DNA from: an uncultured Alphaproteobacteria bacterium
GTDB taxonomy: Bacteria; Pseudomonadota; Alphaproteobacteria; Micropepsales; Micropepsaceae
NCBI GenBank assembly: GCA_937942205.1
Contig: CALDFO010000004.1
Span: 1 to 6,138 of the forward strand
Direction of reading: 5' to 3'
DNA length: 6,138 nt
In this document: positions 1 through 6,138 of the stretch, in pieces
Position numbering within the stretch: the first letter of the stretch is position 1
How the letters are laid out: every line of letters begins with the position of its first letter
Position numbers and translations under genes: made by a program
The notes under the pieces: generated by a model
The model's input: the letters and a program-made list of their open reading frames with translations, nothing else
What the model was told of the DNA's origin: nothing
Database searches by the model: none

Positions 1-1316
1 TATTCGATCGCCCCAGCCTCGGCGGCGGCGCGGATGATCGCGCCCAGGTCGATGCCGGGAACGGAGCGGGCCGAACCCCGCCCCATGCCCCCTTCAAAGC
101 CCGCCACGAAAGCGGGCTTGCCGAACCGCTCCTTCAGGCGGCCCGCCACGATCCCCACCACGCCGGGATGCCAGCCGTCGCCCGCCACCAGGATGAAAGG
201 CTGGTTGGCCTGGGTCGCGCCCTGGGCCAGCGCCTCCTCCAGGATCAGCTTCTCGATCGCCTGGCGTTCCTTGTTGTGCAGGTCCATCGCCAGGGCCAAT
301 TCCTGCGCCGTGCCGGCGTCGCGCGCCGTGAGCAGGTCCACGCCCAGCGAGGAGCGCCCCACCCGGCCGCCCGCATTGATGCGCGGCCCGAACACGAAGC
401 CCAGGTGATAGGGCGTGAACGGCCCGCGCGCGCCCGCCACACCCGCCAACGCCGCCAGGCCGGGACGCGACAAAGTGGAAATCTGCCCCAGTCCGAAACG
501 GACGAACGCGCGGTTGACGCCGGTGAGCGGGACGACATCGCAGATGGTGGCCAGCCCCACCAGGTCGAGGAACAGGCGCAGGTCCGGCTCGGCCAGGCCA
601 CGCTGTTCGTAGAATCCGGTGTCGCGCAGGTGCCGGTTCAGCGCCACCAGGAACAGGAAGCTGACTCCCGCCGCGCAGAGATGACCCAGGCCGGAGGTAT
701 CGCCCGGTTGGTTGGGATTGACATGCGCGGCAGCGGGCGGCGCGGCCTCGACACGGTGATGATCCAGCACCACCACATCCATCCCCAGCGCGCGGGCCTG
801 TTCCAGCGCGGCGATGGCGGCGGCGCCGCAATCCACCGTAATCACCAGCGATGCGCCCTCTTCATGCAGCGCCGTCATGGCGGCGGGCGACGGGCCATAG
901 CCTTCGGTCATGCGGTCGGGGATATAGATGCGGGGCACCGCGCCCAGCGCGGAGAGGAAATCGCTGACCAGCGCGGCGCTGGTCGAACCGTCCACGTCAT
1001 AATCGCCGAACACCGCGATGCGCTCGCCCTGCGTCAGCGCCCTTGTCACGCGCGCCACCGCCGTCTCCATGTCCTTCAGGACCAGCGGATCGGGCAGCAG
1101 GGTCTTGAGCCGGGGAGACAGGTAATCCGCCGCATCCGCCACCGTGATGCCGCGCAAGGCCAGAAGCCGCGCCAGCACCGGCGCGTATTGGCGCAACAGA
1201 TCGGTTTCGAGAGCGGCGTCCGCCGTCCGCAAGACCCAGCGGCGGCCCGCGAAGGACCGCGCCACGCCCAGCGCCGCGGGCGCGCCGGATGCTTCGGGGG
1301 CGGCGGCCTCAGCCAC
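1..1316 (-). CDS. recJ: RecJ single-stranded-DNA-specific 5'-3' exonuclease (C-terminus cut by window edge)
   Basis: RecJ degrades single-stranded DNA 5' to 3' in the cytoplasm and serves RecFOR recombination, mismatch repair and base-excision repair. The window holds 438 codons of a family usually about 560-610 residues long, so the end of the DHHA1 domain and the nucleic-acid-binding tail are missing. Visible motifs are LGVARS..GRRW near the N-terminus (16-27), the DHH-phosphoesterase motif FGDYDVDG (103-110), TVDCG (160-164), the signature LDHH (184-187), TICDVVPL with Asp260, GPRINAGGR (310-318) and HPGVVGIVAGRLKERFG (383-399). GSARS (414-418) stands where many relatives have GSGRS. The start chosen is GTG at 1316-1314. 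It puts about 15 residues before the conserved LGV segment, and no in-frame ATG exists until Met83, well inside the conserved region. No clear Shine-Dalgarno precedes it. It overlaps the glpX stop by 8 bases (GTGGCTGA), suggesting translational coupling. GTG at codon 18 is a less likely alternative start. Confidence 0.95.
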   Translation of the reverse strand, partial: MAEAAAPEASGAPAALGVARSFAGRRWVLRTADAALETDLLRQYAPVLARLLALRGITVADAADYLSPRLKTLLPDPLVLKDMETAVARVTRALTQGERIAVFGDYDVDGSTSAALVSDFLSALGAVPRIYIPDRMTEGYGPSPAAMTALHEEGASLVITVDCGAAAIAALEQARALGMDVVVLDHHRVEAAPPAAAHVNPNQPGDTSGLGHLCAAGVSFLFLVALNRHLRDTGFYEQRGLAEPDLRLFLDLVGLATICDVVPLTGVNRAFVRFGLGQISTLSRPGLAALAGVAGARGPFTPYHLGFVFGPRINAGGRVGRSSLGVDLLTARDAGTAQELALAMDLHNKERQAIEKLILEEALAQGATQANQPFILVAGDGWHPGVVGIVAGRLKERFGKPAFVAGFEGGMGRGSARSVPGIDLGAIIRAAAEAGAIE

Positions 1317-2295
1317 CAGTTTTGGCGATACGGTGACGGGCGCGAATCCAGCGCACCGTGCCGGTGGCGGACCGCATCACCACGCTTTCGGTGGTGATGA
1401 ACTCACCCACCCGGTGCACGCCGCGCAGCATGGCGCCGTCGGTGACGCCGGTGGCCGAGAACACCACATCGCCCGCCACAAGCTCGCGCAGGGCATATTT
1501 GCGGTTCAGATCCTTGATGCCCCATTTGGCGGCGCGGGCCTTTTCATCCCCGTTGCGGAACACCAGGCGGCCCTGCATCTGGCCGCCGACACAGCGCAGC
1601 GCCGCCGCCGCCAGCACGCCTTCGGGCGCGCCGCCCTGGCCCATATAGATGTCCACGCCGGTGGACGGGTCGGTGGTTTCGATCACCCCGGCCACGTCGC
1701 CGTCGGTGATCAGCTTCACTTTCGCGCCTGCCTTGCGGATCCGGGCGATGAGCTTTTCATGGCGCGGACGGTCCATCACCAGCGCGGTGACATGGTCGGG
1801 CTTGACGCCCTTGGCCTTGGCGACGGCGTTGATGTTGTCGCCCGGATCGGCATCCAGGTCGATCAGCCCATCGGCATAGCCGGGACCGACGGCGATCTTG
1901 TCCATATAGGTGTCGGGCGCATGTAGCATGGTGCCCGGCTCGGCCATCGCCATCACCGCCAGCGCGTTCGCCATCGCCTTGGCGGTCAGGGTGGTGCCTT
2001 CCAGCGGGTCCAGGGCGATGTCCACCGCCAGGCCGCCCTGCCCCACCTTCTCGCCGATGAACAGCATGGGGGCCTCATCGCGCTCGCCCTCGCCGATCAC
2101 CACCGTGCCGTCGATCGGCAACGCATTGAAGGCGGCGCGCATCGCCTCGACCGCCGCCTGGTCGGCGTCATGCTCGTTGCCGCGCCCGATCTGGGCATAG
2201 GCGGCGATGGCGGCCGCCTCGGTCACGCGCACCGCTTCCAGCGCGAAGGCGCGGTCCAGCGGCTTGATCAGTTCGGGGGGGCGCACTTCGGTCAT
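1309..2295 (-). CDS. glpX: Class II fructose-1,6-bisphosphatase (GlpX)
   Basis: This enzyme hydrolyses fructose 1,6-bisphosphate to fructose 6-phosphate in gluconeogenesis. Class II enzymes of autotrophs may also act on sedoheptulose 1,7-bisphosphate. The 328 residues are full length for the family (E. coli GlpX, about 336). By alignment from memory with E. coli GlpX, the metal and catalytic residues are all present: Asp45 in the DAD segment, Glu69 in IGEGERDEAPML (67-78), Asp96/Glu99/Thr101 in DPLEGT (96-101), Tyr130, Arg178 in RPRH, Asp198/Asp200 in TDGDVA, and Glu225 in GGAPEGV (221-227). E. coli Lys164 corresponds to Arg176, a conservative change. The ATG at 2295 is preceded only by a purine run (AAGAAGAAGAA) rather than a strong Shine-Dalgarno. 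The gene lies 77 bases after hom, and its stop is inside the recJ start region. Carbon-source control cannot be judged from the sequence. Confidence 0.97.
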   Translation of the reverse strand: MTEVRPPELIKPLDRAFALEAVRVTEAAAIAAYAQIGRGNEHDADQAAVEAMRAAFNALPIDGTVVIGEGERDEAPMLFIGEKVGQGGLAVDIALDPLEGTTLTAKAMANALAVMAMAEPGTMLHAPDTYMDKIAVGPGYADGLIDLDADPGDNINAVAKAKGVKPDHVTALVMDRPRHEKLIARIRKAGAKVKLITDGDVAGVIETTDPSTGVDIYMGQGGAPEGVLAAAALRCVGGQMQGRLVFRNGDEKARAAKWGIKDLNRKYALRELVAGDVVFSATGVTDGAMLRGVHRVGEFITTESVVMRSATGTVRWIRARHRIAKTGG

Positions 2296-2372
2296 GGGGC
2301 GTTCTTCTTCTTGTACGTCTGTTTATCCAAATTGGGCGCAGCGACCCAGAGCGGAGCGCCGGGGAGATGCGC

Positions 2373-3653
2373 CTAGGATTCCATGGGAATCATGCATGGC
2401 CGCGCCCGCACCTTGTCCGAGGCGGCGATGGCCTTCAAGGCGCGTTCCACCGCGGCCTGCGCGGTTTCATGGGTAATCATGACAATCGCCACCGGCTCGC
2501 CGGGCGCGCGGCCGCGCTGGATCATGCTTTCGATGGAGACACCGGCCTCCGCGAGTTCCCGCGCGATCCCGGCCAGAACCCCGGGAACATCCAGCACTTC
2601 AAAGCGCAGATACCAGGGCGACACCGCCGCCATGGCGTCGGCGGCCACCGGCTGTGACAAGCTGGCGGCCGGACGGCCGAATACCGGGCTGGCGGCCCCA
2701 TTGGCGGCCTCCACGATATCGGCGATCACGGCGCTGGCGGTGGGCGCTTCGCCCGCCCCCCGGCCCGAGAAGAAGAAAGGCCCGGCCGCGCCCGCATCCA
2801 CCAGCACGCCGTTGAAGGCGCCGCTGACACTGGCCAGTGACGAGCGCGCCCGCACCATGGTCGGCGTCACCCGCTGGTCCACCGCATTGCCGGTCTTGCG
2901 CGCGATGCCCAGCAGCTTGATGCGATAGCCGAACTCGCTGGCGAAGGCGATGTCGTCGGCGGTGATGTGTTCGATACCGGTGACGGCGATGGCGTTGAAA
3001 TCGGGGGCGGCGCCGAAGGCCAGGCTGGCCAGCAGCGCCAGCTTGTGCGCGGTGTCGCCGCCGCCGACGTCCAGGGTGGGGTCGGCCTCGGCATAGCCCA
3101 GCGCCTGGGCGTCTTTCAGCACCTCGGCGAAGCCGCGCCCGCTGGTTTCCATCTCGGTGAGGATATAGTTGCAGGTGCCGTTGAGGATGCCCTTCACCGC
3201 GAACACCCCATGGGCGATCAGCCCCTCGCGCAGCGCCTTGACGATGGGAATGCCGCCCGCCGCCGCCGCCTCGAATTTCAGGGTGACGCCGTTCCGCTCG
3301 GCCAGCGCCGCCAGCGCCAGGCCGTGTTTGGCCAGCAGCGCCTTGTTGGCGGTCACCACATGCTTGCGGTTGGTCAGCGCGGTTTCGACCAGCTGACGGG
3401 CGATGCCCTCGTCGCCGCCAATCAGCTCGACCACCACATCGGCATCGCCCTGGGCCAGGTCCAGGGGATCGTCATGCCAGACCGGCAGGTCGAAGCCGCG
3501 CGTCTTGGTCTTGTCTCGCGCCGACACCGCCGTCAGCCGCAGCGGACGTCCGGCGCGGCCCGACAATTCGTCCCGGCGGGCCGCCAGCGCCTTGACCACG
3601 CCGCCGCCCACCGTGCCCAGCCCGGCAATGGCAATCCGAAAAGGATTTGTCAT
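2373..3653 (-). CDS. hom: Homoserine dehydrogenase with C-terminal ACT domain
   Basis: This enzyme reduces L-aspartate 4-semialdehyde to L-homoserine with NAD(P)H, the branch point to threonine and methionine, in the cytoplasm. The 426 residues match the usual monofunctional bacterial enzyme of about 430. An N-terminal Rossmann fold shows GLGTVGGGV (11-19). NKALLAKHG (103-111), EAAAAGGIPIVKALREGL (128-145) and GILNGTCNYILTEM (155-168) are typical of the family. The catalytic domain carries ALGYAEADPTLDVGGGD (184-200) followed by AHK with the conserved Lys204. Residues about 349-415 (LRFEVLDVPGVLAGIARELA onward) form an ACT domain, which in this family commonly mediates feedback inhibition by threonine; that is inferred here. 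There is no aspartokinase fusion. The ATG at 3653-3651 overlaps the alaC stop as ATGA, so translation is probably coupled. The purine-rich GGCGGA before it, inside alaC, may serve as a ribosome-binding site. The stop is TAG at 2375-2373. Confidence 0.97.
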   Translation of the reverse strand: MTNPFRIAIAGLGTVGGGVVKALAARRDELSGRAGRPLRLTAVSARDKTKTRGFDLPVWHDDPLDLAQGDADVVVELIGGDEGIARQLVETALTNRKHVVTANKALLAKHGLALAALAERNGVTLKFEAAAAGGIPIVKALREGLIAHGVFAVKGILNGTCNYILTEMETSGRGFAEVLKDAQALGYAEADPTLDVGGGDTAHKLALLASLAFGAAPDFNAIAVTGIEHITADDIAFASEFGYRIKLLGIARKTGNAVDQRVTPTMVRARSSLASVSGAFNGVLVDAGAAGPFFFSGRGAGEAPTASAVIADIVEAANGAASPVFGRPAASLSQPVAADAMAAVSPWYLRFEVLDVPGVLAGIARELAEAGVSIESMIQRGRAPGEPVAIVMITHETAQAAVERALKAIAASDKVRARPCMIPMES

Positions 3654-4870
3654 TTCACGTCCGCCAGATCCGGCGCGGGAGCCATGTTGGTGCCTGCCGC
3701 CAGGAACTTCTTCACATTGCGGGCGGCCTGACGGATGCGGTGCTCATTCTCGACCAGCGCCACGCGCACATAGCCCTCGCCATATTCGCCAAAGCCGATG
3801 CCGGGCGACACCGCCACCTTGGCGTGGATCAGCAGATCCTTGGCGAATTCCATCGAGCCCAGATCCTTGTATTTCTCCGGCACCGGCGCCCAGGCGAACA
3901 TGGACGCGTCCGGTGACGGAATGTTCCAGCCCGCGGCGGCCATGCTTTTCACCAGCACGTCGCGGCGCGACTTGTAGACGGCGCGGATTTCGTCGGCGAT
4001 GGTCTGCGGCCCGTTCAGCGCGGCGGCGGCGGCGACCTGGATCGGCGTGAAGGCGCCATAATCCAGATAGGATTTGATGCGCGCCAGCGCCCCGATCAGC
4101 TTTTCATTGCCCGCCGCGAAGCCCATGCGCCAGCCCGGCATCGAATAGGTCTTGGACAGCGACTGGAATTCGATGGCGATGTCTTTCGCGCCCTCGATCT
4201 GAAGAATGGAGGGCGGCGGATTGTTGTCGTCGAAATAGATGTCGGCATAGGCCAGGTCCGACAGCACCCAGATCTCGTGCTTCTTGGCGAACTTGATGAT
4301 CTCTTTATAGAAATCCAGACCCACCACCTGCGCCGTGGGATTGGAGGGATAGTTCACCACCAGCGCCAGCGGCGACGGCACCGAATGGCGCGTGGCCGCG
4401 CCCAGACGGGAGAGATATTCCTCCGGGCTGGTGGCCGGGACATGACGGATGGCGGCGCCCGCGATCATGAAGCCGAAGGCATGGATCGGATAGGCCGGAT
4501 TGGGCACCAGCACCACATCGCCCGGCGCGGTGATCGCCATGGCCAGGTTGGCGAAACCTTCCTTGGAACCCAGCGCCGCGATCACCTCGGTGTCGGGATT
4601 GAGGTCCACGCCGAAGCGGCGCTTGTAATAGGCGACATGGGCCTTGCGCAGGCCCTTGATGCCGCGCGAGGCCGAATAGCGGTGGGCGCGCGGGTCGCGC
4701 GCCGTCTCGCACAGCTTGTCCACGATGAAGTCGGGCGTCGCCATGTCGGGATTGCCCATCCCGAAATCGATGATGTCCTCGCCCCGGGCGCGCGCCTGGG
4801 CCTTGAGGCGGTTCACTTCCTCGAAGATGTAGGGCGGCAGCCGCTTGATGCGGTAAAAATCGGTGTTCAT
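3650..4870 (-). CDS. alaC: AlaC-type PLP-dependent aminotransferase (glutamate-pyruvate / alanine aminotransferase)
   Basis: This is a fold-type I aminotransferase, class I/II, of 406 residues and complete. It resembles E. coli AlaC (about 412 residues) along its whole length, including RLPPYIFEEVN (11-20 region), GEDIIDFGMGNPD (30-42), YSASRGIKGLR (65-75), GSKEGFANL (101-109), VPNPAYPIH (122-130), ARIKSYLDYGAFTPIQVAA (263-281) and AKVAVSPGIGFGEYG (350-364). PLP-site residues are Asn177 in PSNPTAQV, Asp205 and Tyr208 in SDLAYAD, the Schiff-base Lys240 in SLSKTYSMPGWRMGF, Arg248, and the substrate-carboxylate Arg369 in VRVALVEN. AlaC moves an amino group between glutamate and pyruvate to make alanine. 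Databases often label alphaproteobacterial homologues LL-diaminopimelate aminotransferase, and substrate breadth is not decided by sequence. The start at 4870 has an AGGAA box 8 bases upstream and begins with MNTDFYRIKRLPP, as expected for the family. It is first in the likely alaC-hom-glpX-recJ operon. Confidence 0.93.
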   Translation of the reverse strand: MNTDFYRIKRLPPYIFEEVNRLKAQARARGEDIIDFGMGNPDMATPDFIVDKLCETARDPRAHRYSASRGIKGLRKAHVAYYKRRFGVDLNPDTEVIAALGSKEGFANLAMAITAPGDVVLVPNPAYPIHAFGFMIAGAAIRHVPATSPEEYLSRLGAATRHSVPSPLALVVNYPSNPTAQVVGLDFYKEIIKFAKKHEIWVLSDLAYADIYFDDNNPPPSILQIEGAKDIAIEFQSLSKTYSMPGWRMGFAAGNEKLIGALARIKSYLDYGAFTPIQVAAAAALNGPQTIADEIRAVYKSRRDVLVKSMAAAGWNIPSPDASMFAWAPVPEKYKDLGSMEFAKDLLIHAKVAVSPGIGFGEYGEGYVRVALVENEHRIRQAARNVKKFLAAGTNMAPAPDLADVK

Positions 4871-4878
4871 GGCGCGAA

Positions 4879-4884
4879 TTCCTG
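4879..4884 (-). promoter_or_regulatory. Ribosome-binding site of alaC
   Basis: Read on the minus strand the bases are CAGGAA, with AGGAA ending 8 bases before the ATG at 4870. This is the best Shine-Dalgarno match in the window and fixes the alaC start. The downstream genes in the cluster lack one of this quality and appear to rely on overlap or weaker purine runs. Confidence 0.7.
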
Positions 4885-4894
4885 GAAACGCCTC

Positions 4895-4923
4895 AGAATC
4901 CGGGATTTGCGTCCCGGAGGCAA
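4895..4923 (-). promoter_or_regulatory. Candidate sigma-70-type promoter of alaC
   Basis: On the minus strand, TTGCCT (4923-4918) matches four of six bases of the -35 consensus TTGACA. It is followed after exactly 17 bases by GATTCT (4900-4895), which matches three of six of TATAAT, including the key second A and last T. Transcription would begin near 4888, leaving a leader of about 20 bases that contains the AGGAA box. The -10 match is weak, so this is a prediction from spacing and position only. No other well-spaced pair was found in the gap. Confidence 0.35.
4899..4918. promoter_or_regulatory. Perfect 7+7 bp dyad upstream of alaC (possible operator)
   Basis: TCCGGGA (4899-4905) and TCCCGGA (4912-4918) are exact inverted complements separated by six bases. 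The dyad fills the spacer of the candidate promoter and touches the last base of its -35 and the first two bases of its -10. A dyad in that position could bind a dimeric regulator controlling the alaC-hom cluster. It could instead fold as a small RNA hairpin if transcription starts further upstream. It is not followed by a T-run on the minus strand, so it does not look like a terminator for that strand. Confidence 0.4.
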
Positions 4924-5056
4924 TCGTTTTTCCGGTTGGAGTCAGCCTGTTTTCTGCAAGTCGCTTATTCGGCTTGTGCAGGTCGGGGCTGAAAGGGGGC
5001 GGCGCGGGATTGAGAAAGCTCTCCGGCCGCTCGCTAGGGCTCGCGGCGTTCGGCGC

Positions 5057-5083
5057 TCAAATCGGTCCACCGGACCGATTTGA
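5057..5083. repeat. 12-bp perfect inverted repeat with 3-base loop after the OmpA-family gene
   Basis: TCAAATCGGTCC (5057-5068) and GGACCGATTTGA (5072-5083) are exact inverted complements around a three-base loop, ACC. It lies 21 bases past the stop codon of the OmpA-family gene. The stem is stable enough to protect or end a transcript. The bases following on the minus strand (GCGCCGAACG) contain no T-run, so it is not a classical Rho-independent terminator. A dispersed extragenic palindrome of the REP type is an alternative. Presence of the structure is certain; its role is inferred. Confidence 0.75.
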
Positions 5084-5098
5084 CCGGCTACGCCGGTC
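5082..5098. repeat. Second hairpin, 7-bp arms, abutting the first
   Basis: GACCGGC (5082-5088) and GCCGGTC (5092-5098) pair exactly around a TAC loop, 5 bases after the stop codon at 5106-5104. It shares two bases with the neighbouring 12-bp hairpin, so the two stems can both form only if one loses its outer two pairs. The arrangement of two palindromes side by side just after a gene resembles REP-type elements or an mRNA 3'-end stabiliser. Confidence 0.6.
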
Positions 5099-5103
5099 GC
5101 GCC

Positions 5104-6138
5104 TCACCCCTGCACAAAAATCTCCGCGCGGCGGTTGCCGTCCTCGCCGCGGGGCATGGATTCGTAATAGACCGGCTGGCTGTCGCCCACCGCCTGCACG
5201 ATCACCTTGCCGGCCGGAACGCCCGCCCGGATCAATGCCTGGGCCACCGCGTTGGCGCGGGCCTGGGACTTCTGGAAGATCACTTCCAAGTGACGCTCCA
5301 CCGGCATGTTGGCGGTGCGGCTGGAGGCATGGCCGATCACCTTGACGGTGCCGGTGCCGCCGGTGGCCTGGAACGCCGAGACGGCATTGCGAACCTGGGT
5401 GCGGGCGGCGGGCGACAGGCTGGTGCCGTCACCGGGGAAATAGATGATGGCGGTGGGCGCGATGCCACCATTCATGGCCGCCGCCATGCCCGCCGGAGTT
5501 CCCGGCACGGCGTCCAGATTGGCGATCACATTGCCGGACATGGCTTGTCCGCCACCGCCCGAAACGGCGGCGACCGCCGGGGTGGCGGTGCCGGGCGTGC
5601 CCGCCAGCGCGGCGGTCTGGCGATAGTGGGCCAGGATGGGCGGCGAAACCCACTGGTTGATGGAGGCATTGAGCGGCGGCGCCGCGGACGGCTTGAAACC
5701 GAGCTGGGCGTCGCTGGGATTGACCATCGCCATGCGGGCGCCCGGGGTCATCGGCACGGCGGGCACCGCCGGCTCGGCGCCGGGCGGCGGCGCGAGGGCG
5801 GCAGAGCGCACCGGGGCGGGAGCCGGCGCGGGAGTCGGAGCCGCCACGGGAGCGGCCGCGACCGGCGGCGGCGCGGCGGCAGGGGCTTCGGCCGTGGGCG
5901 CAGACCCGGCGGACGGCGGCGCATCCAGGGCCGACTGGCTGGGTGCGGGCTGCTCGGACCCGGCGGTGGGCGGGGCGTCCGCCGTGGCCAGGGCCTGGCG
6001 AGTGGCGGCGGCATCGCTGGCGACCGGCGCCGGAGCCGCCACATCGGTTCCCGCGCGCAGGGCGTCGGCGCTGTACTGGGCCTGGGCCCCGGCGGCGGCC
6101 ACCGCCTGGGCGGTATCGGCCTGGGCGGCGGTGTCGGG
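5104..6138 (-). CDS. OmpA-family envelope protein with Ala/Pro-rich linker (N-terminus cut by window edge)
   Basis: The frame is open from the window edge to TGA at 5106-5104, giving 344 residues without the true start or any signal peptide. A GTG at 6102 is unlikely to be the start because the same Ala/Gln-rich composition continues upstream of it. Numbered from the first visible residue, 1-30 are Ala/Gln-rich, about 54-130 are rich in Ala and Pro (with APAPAPAP near 102-109 and two DAPP(T/S)AGS units), and about 231-342 form an OmpA-like domain. That domain shows IIYFPGDGTSLSPAAR (231 on), VKVIGHASS (265-273), KSQARANAVAQAL (290-302), VQAVGDSQPVYYE (314-326) and GNRRAEIFV (334-342). Such domains hold peptidoglycan from the periplasm, and the linker probably spans it. 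The usual GHTD is GHAS here, so the diaminopimelate-binding Asp is absent, while the paired Arg (in SQARA) is kept. The upstream neighbour is not visible, and the exact cellular role cannot be named. Confidence 0.85.
   Translation of the reverse strand, partial: PDTAAQADTAQAVAAAGAQAQYSADALRAGTDVAAPAPVASDAAATRQALATADAPPTAGSEQPAPSQSALDAPPSAGSAPTAEAPAAAPPPVAAAPVAAPTPAPAPAPVRSAALAPPPGAEPAVPAVPMTPGARMAMVNPSDAQLGFKPSAAPPLNASINQWVSPPILAHYRQTAALAGTPGTATPAVAAVSGGGGQAMSGNVIANLDAVPGTPAGMAAAMNGGIAPTAIIYFPGDGTSLSPAARTQVRNAVSAFQATGGTGTVKVIGHASSRTANMPVERHLEVIFQKSQARANAVAQALIRAGVPAGKVIVQAVGDSQPVYYESMPRGEDGNRRAEIFVQG

Noticed and set aside
94..831. Minus-strand open frame (245 codons) in another frame of recJ
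   Set aside because: It overlaps the recJ catalytic domain out of frame and has a low-complexity Gly/Arg/Ala composition typical of a GC-rich shadow.
168..1397. Long plus-strand open frame (409 codons) opposite recJ
   Set aside because: It is the antisense of recJ, which has all family motifs. The plus-strand translation is Arg/Gln/His-rich, matches nothing I recognise, and is open because of high GC content.
2296..2372. Possible terminator between hom and glpX
   Set aside because: The only symmetry seen is a 5-bp GGCGC/GCGCC pair with a 16-base loop and no T-run, which is expected by chance at this GC content. No promoter hexamer pair is convincing there either.
2967..3731. Plus-strand open frame (254 codons) opposite hom
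   Set aside because: It is antisense to the conserved homoserine dehydrogenase domains and shows no recognisable motif.
4899..4932. Plus-strand intrinsic terminator (dyad then TTTTT at 4927-4931)
   Set aside because: The T-run begins 8 bases after the stem, too far for a standard terminator, and no plus-strand gene ends here.
4277..5083. Plus-strand open frame (268 codons) opposite alaC and running into the gap
   Set aside because: Most of it mirrors alaC codons. The part in the gap crosses the hairpins and the likely promoter, and there is no recognisable domain.
1..6138. CRISPR array, tRNA or rRNA gene, insertion sequence, phage or defence genes
   Set aside because: No regularly spaced direct repeats, cloverleaf-like segments, transposase motifs or defence-type domains were found. 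Almost all the sequence is taken up by five housekeeping or envelope genes.

Overview
The window reads as an ordinary chromosomal stretch of a high-GC alphaproteobacterium. The evidence is the GC-rich third-position codon use, the protein sequences themselves, and the gene order homoserine dehydrogenase - class II fructose bisphosphatase - recJ, which I recall as recurrent in that class. The exact genus cannot be read from the sequence. Candidates are Rhodospirillales-like or Micropepsales-like lineages, and this is a guess. All five recognisable genes lie on the minus strand, so transcription runs from high to low coordinates, and both window edges cut a gene.

In transcription order, 6138-5104 is the C-terminal part of an OmpA-family cell-envelope protein. 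It has a long Ala/Pro-rich linker and a variant peptidoglycan-binding domain, and its N-terminus lies outside the window. A 233-base non-coding gap (5103-4871) follows. It begins with two abutting hairpins (5098-5057) just after the stop codon. It ends with a probable promoter, a perfect dyad and a good ribosome-binding site in front of the next gene. 4870-3650 is an AlaC-type alanine aminotransferase. It overlaps the homoserine dehydrogenase gene hom (3653-2373) by four bases (ATGA). After a 77-base gap with no convincing terminator comes glpX (2295-1309), a class II fructose-1,6-bisphosphatase. Its stop codon lies inside the first codons of recJ (1316 to beyond position 1), a single-strand DNA exonuclease whose last part, roughly a quarter, is off the window.

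alaC-hom-glpX-recJ therefore looks like one operon. It combines amino-acid synthesis (alanine; the branch to threonine and methionine), gluconeogenesis or the Calvin-type sugar phosphate pathway, and DNA repair. The first two proteins are translationally coupled, and so are the last two. The OmpA-family gene is probably a separate unit upstream.

No mobile element, CRISPR array, tRNA, rRNA or defence system is visible, and I see no new multi-gene system. The points most worth following up are the hairpin pair at 5057-5098, the variant GHASS motif in the OmpA-like domain, and the dyad sitting in the spacer of the candidate alaC promoter.
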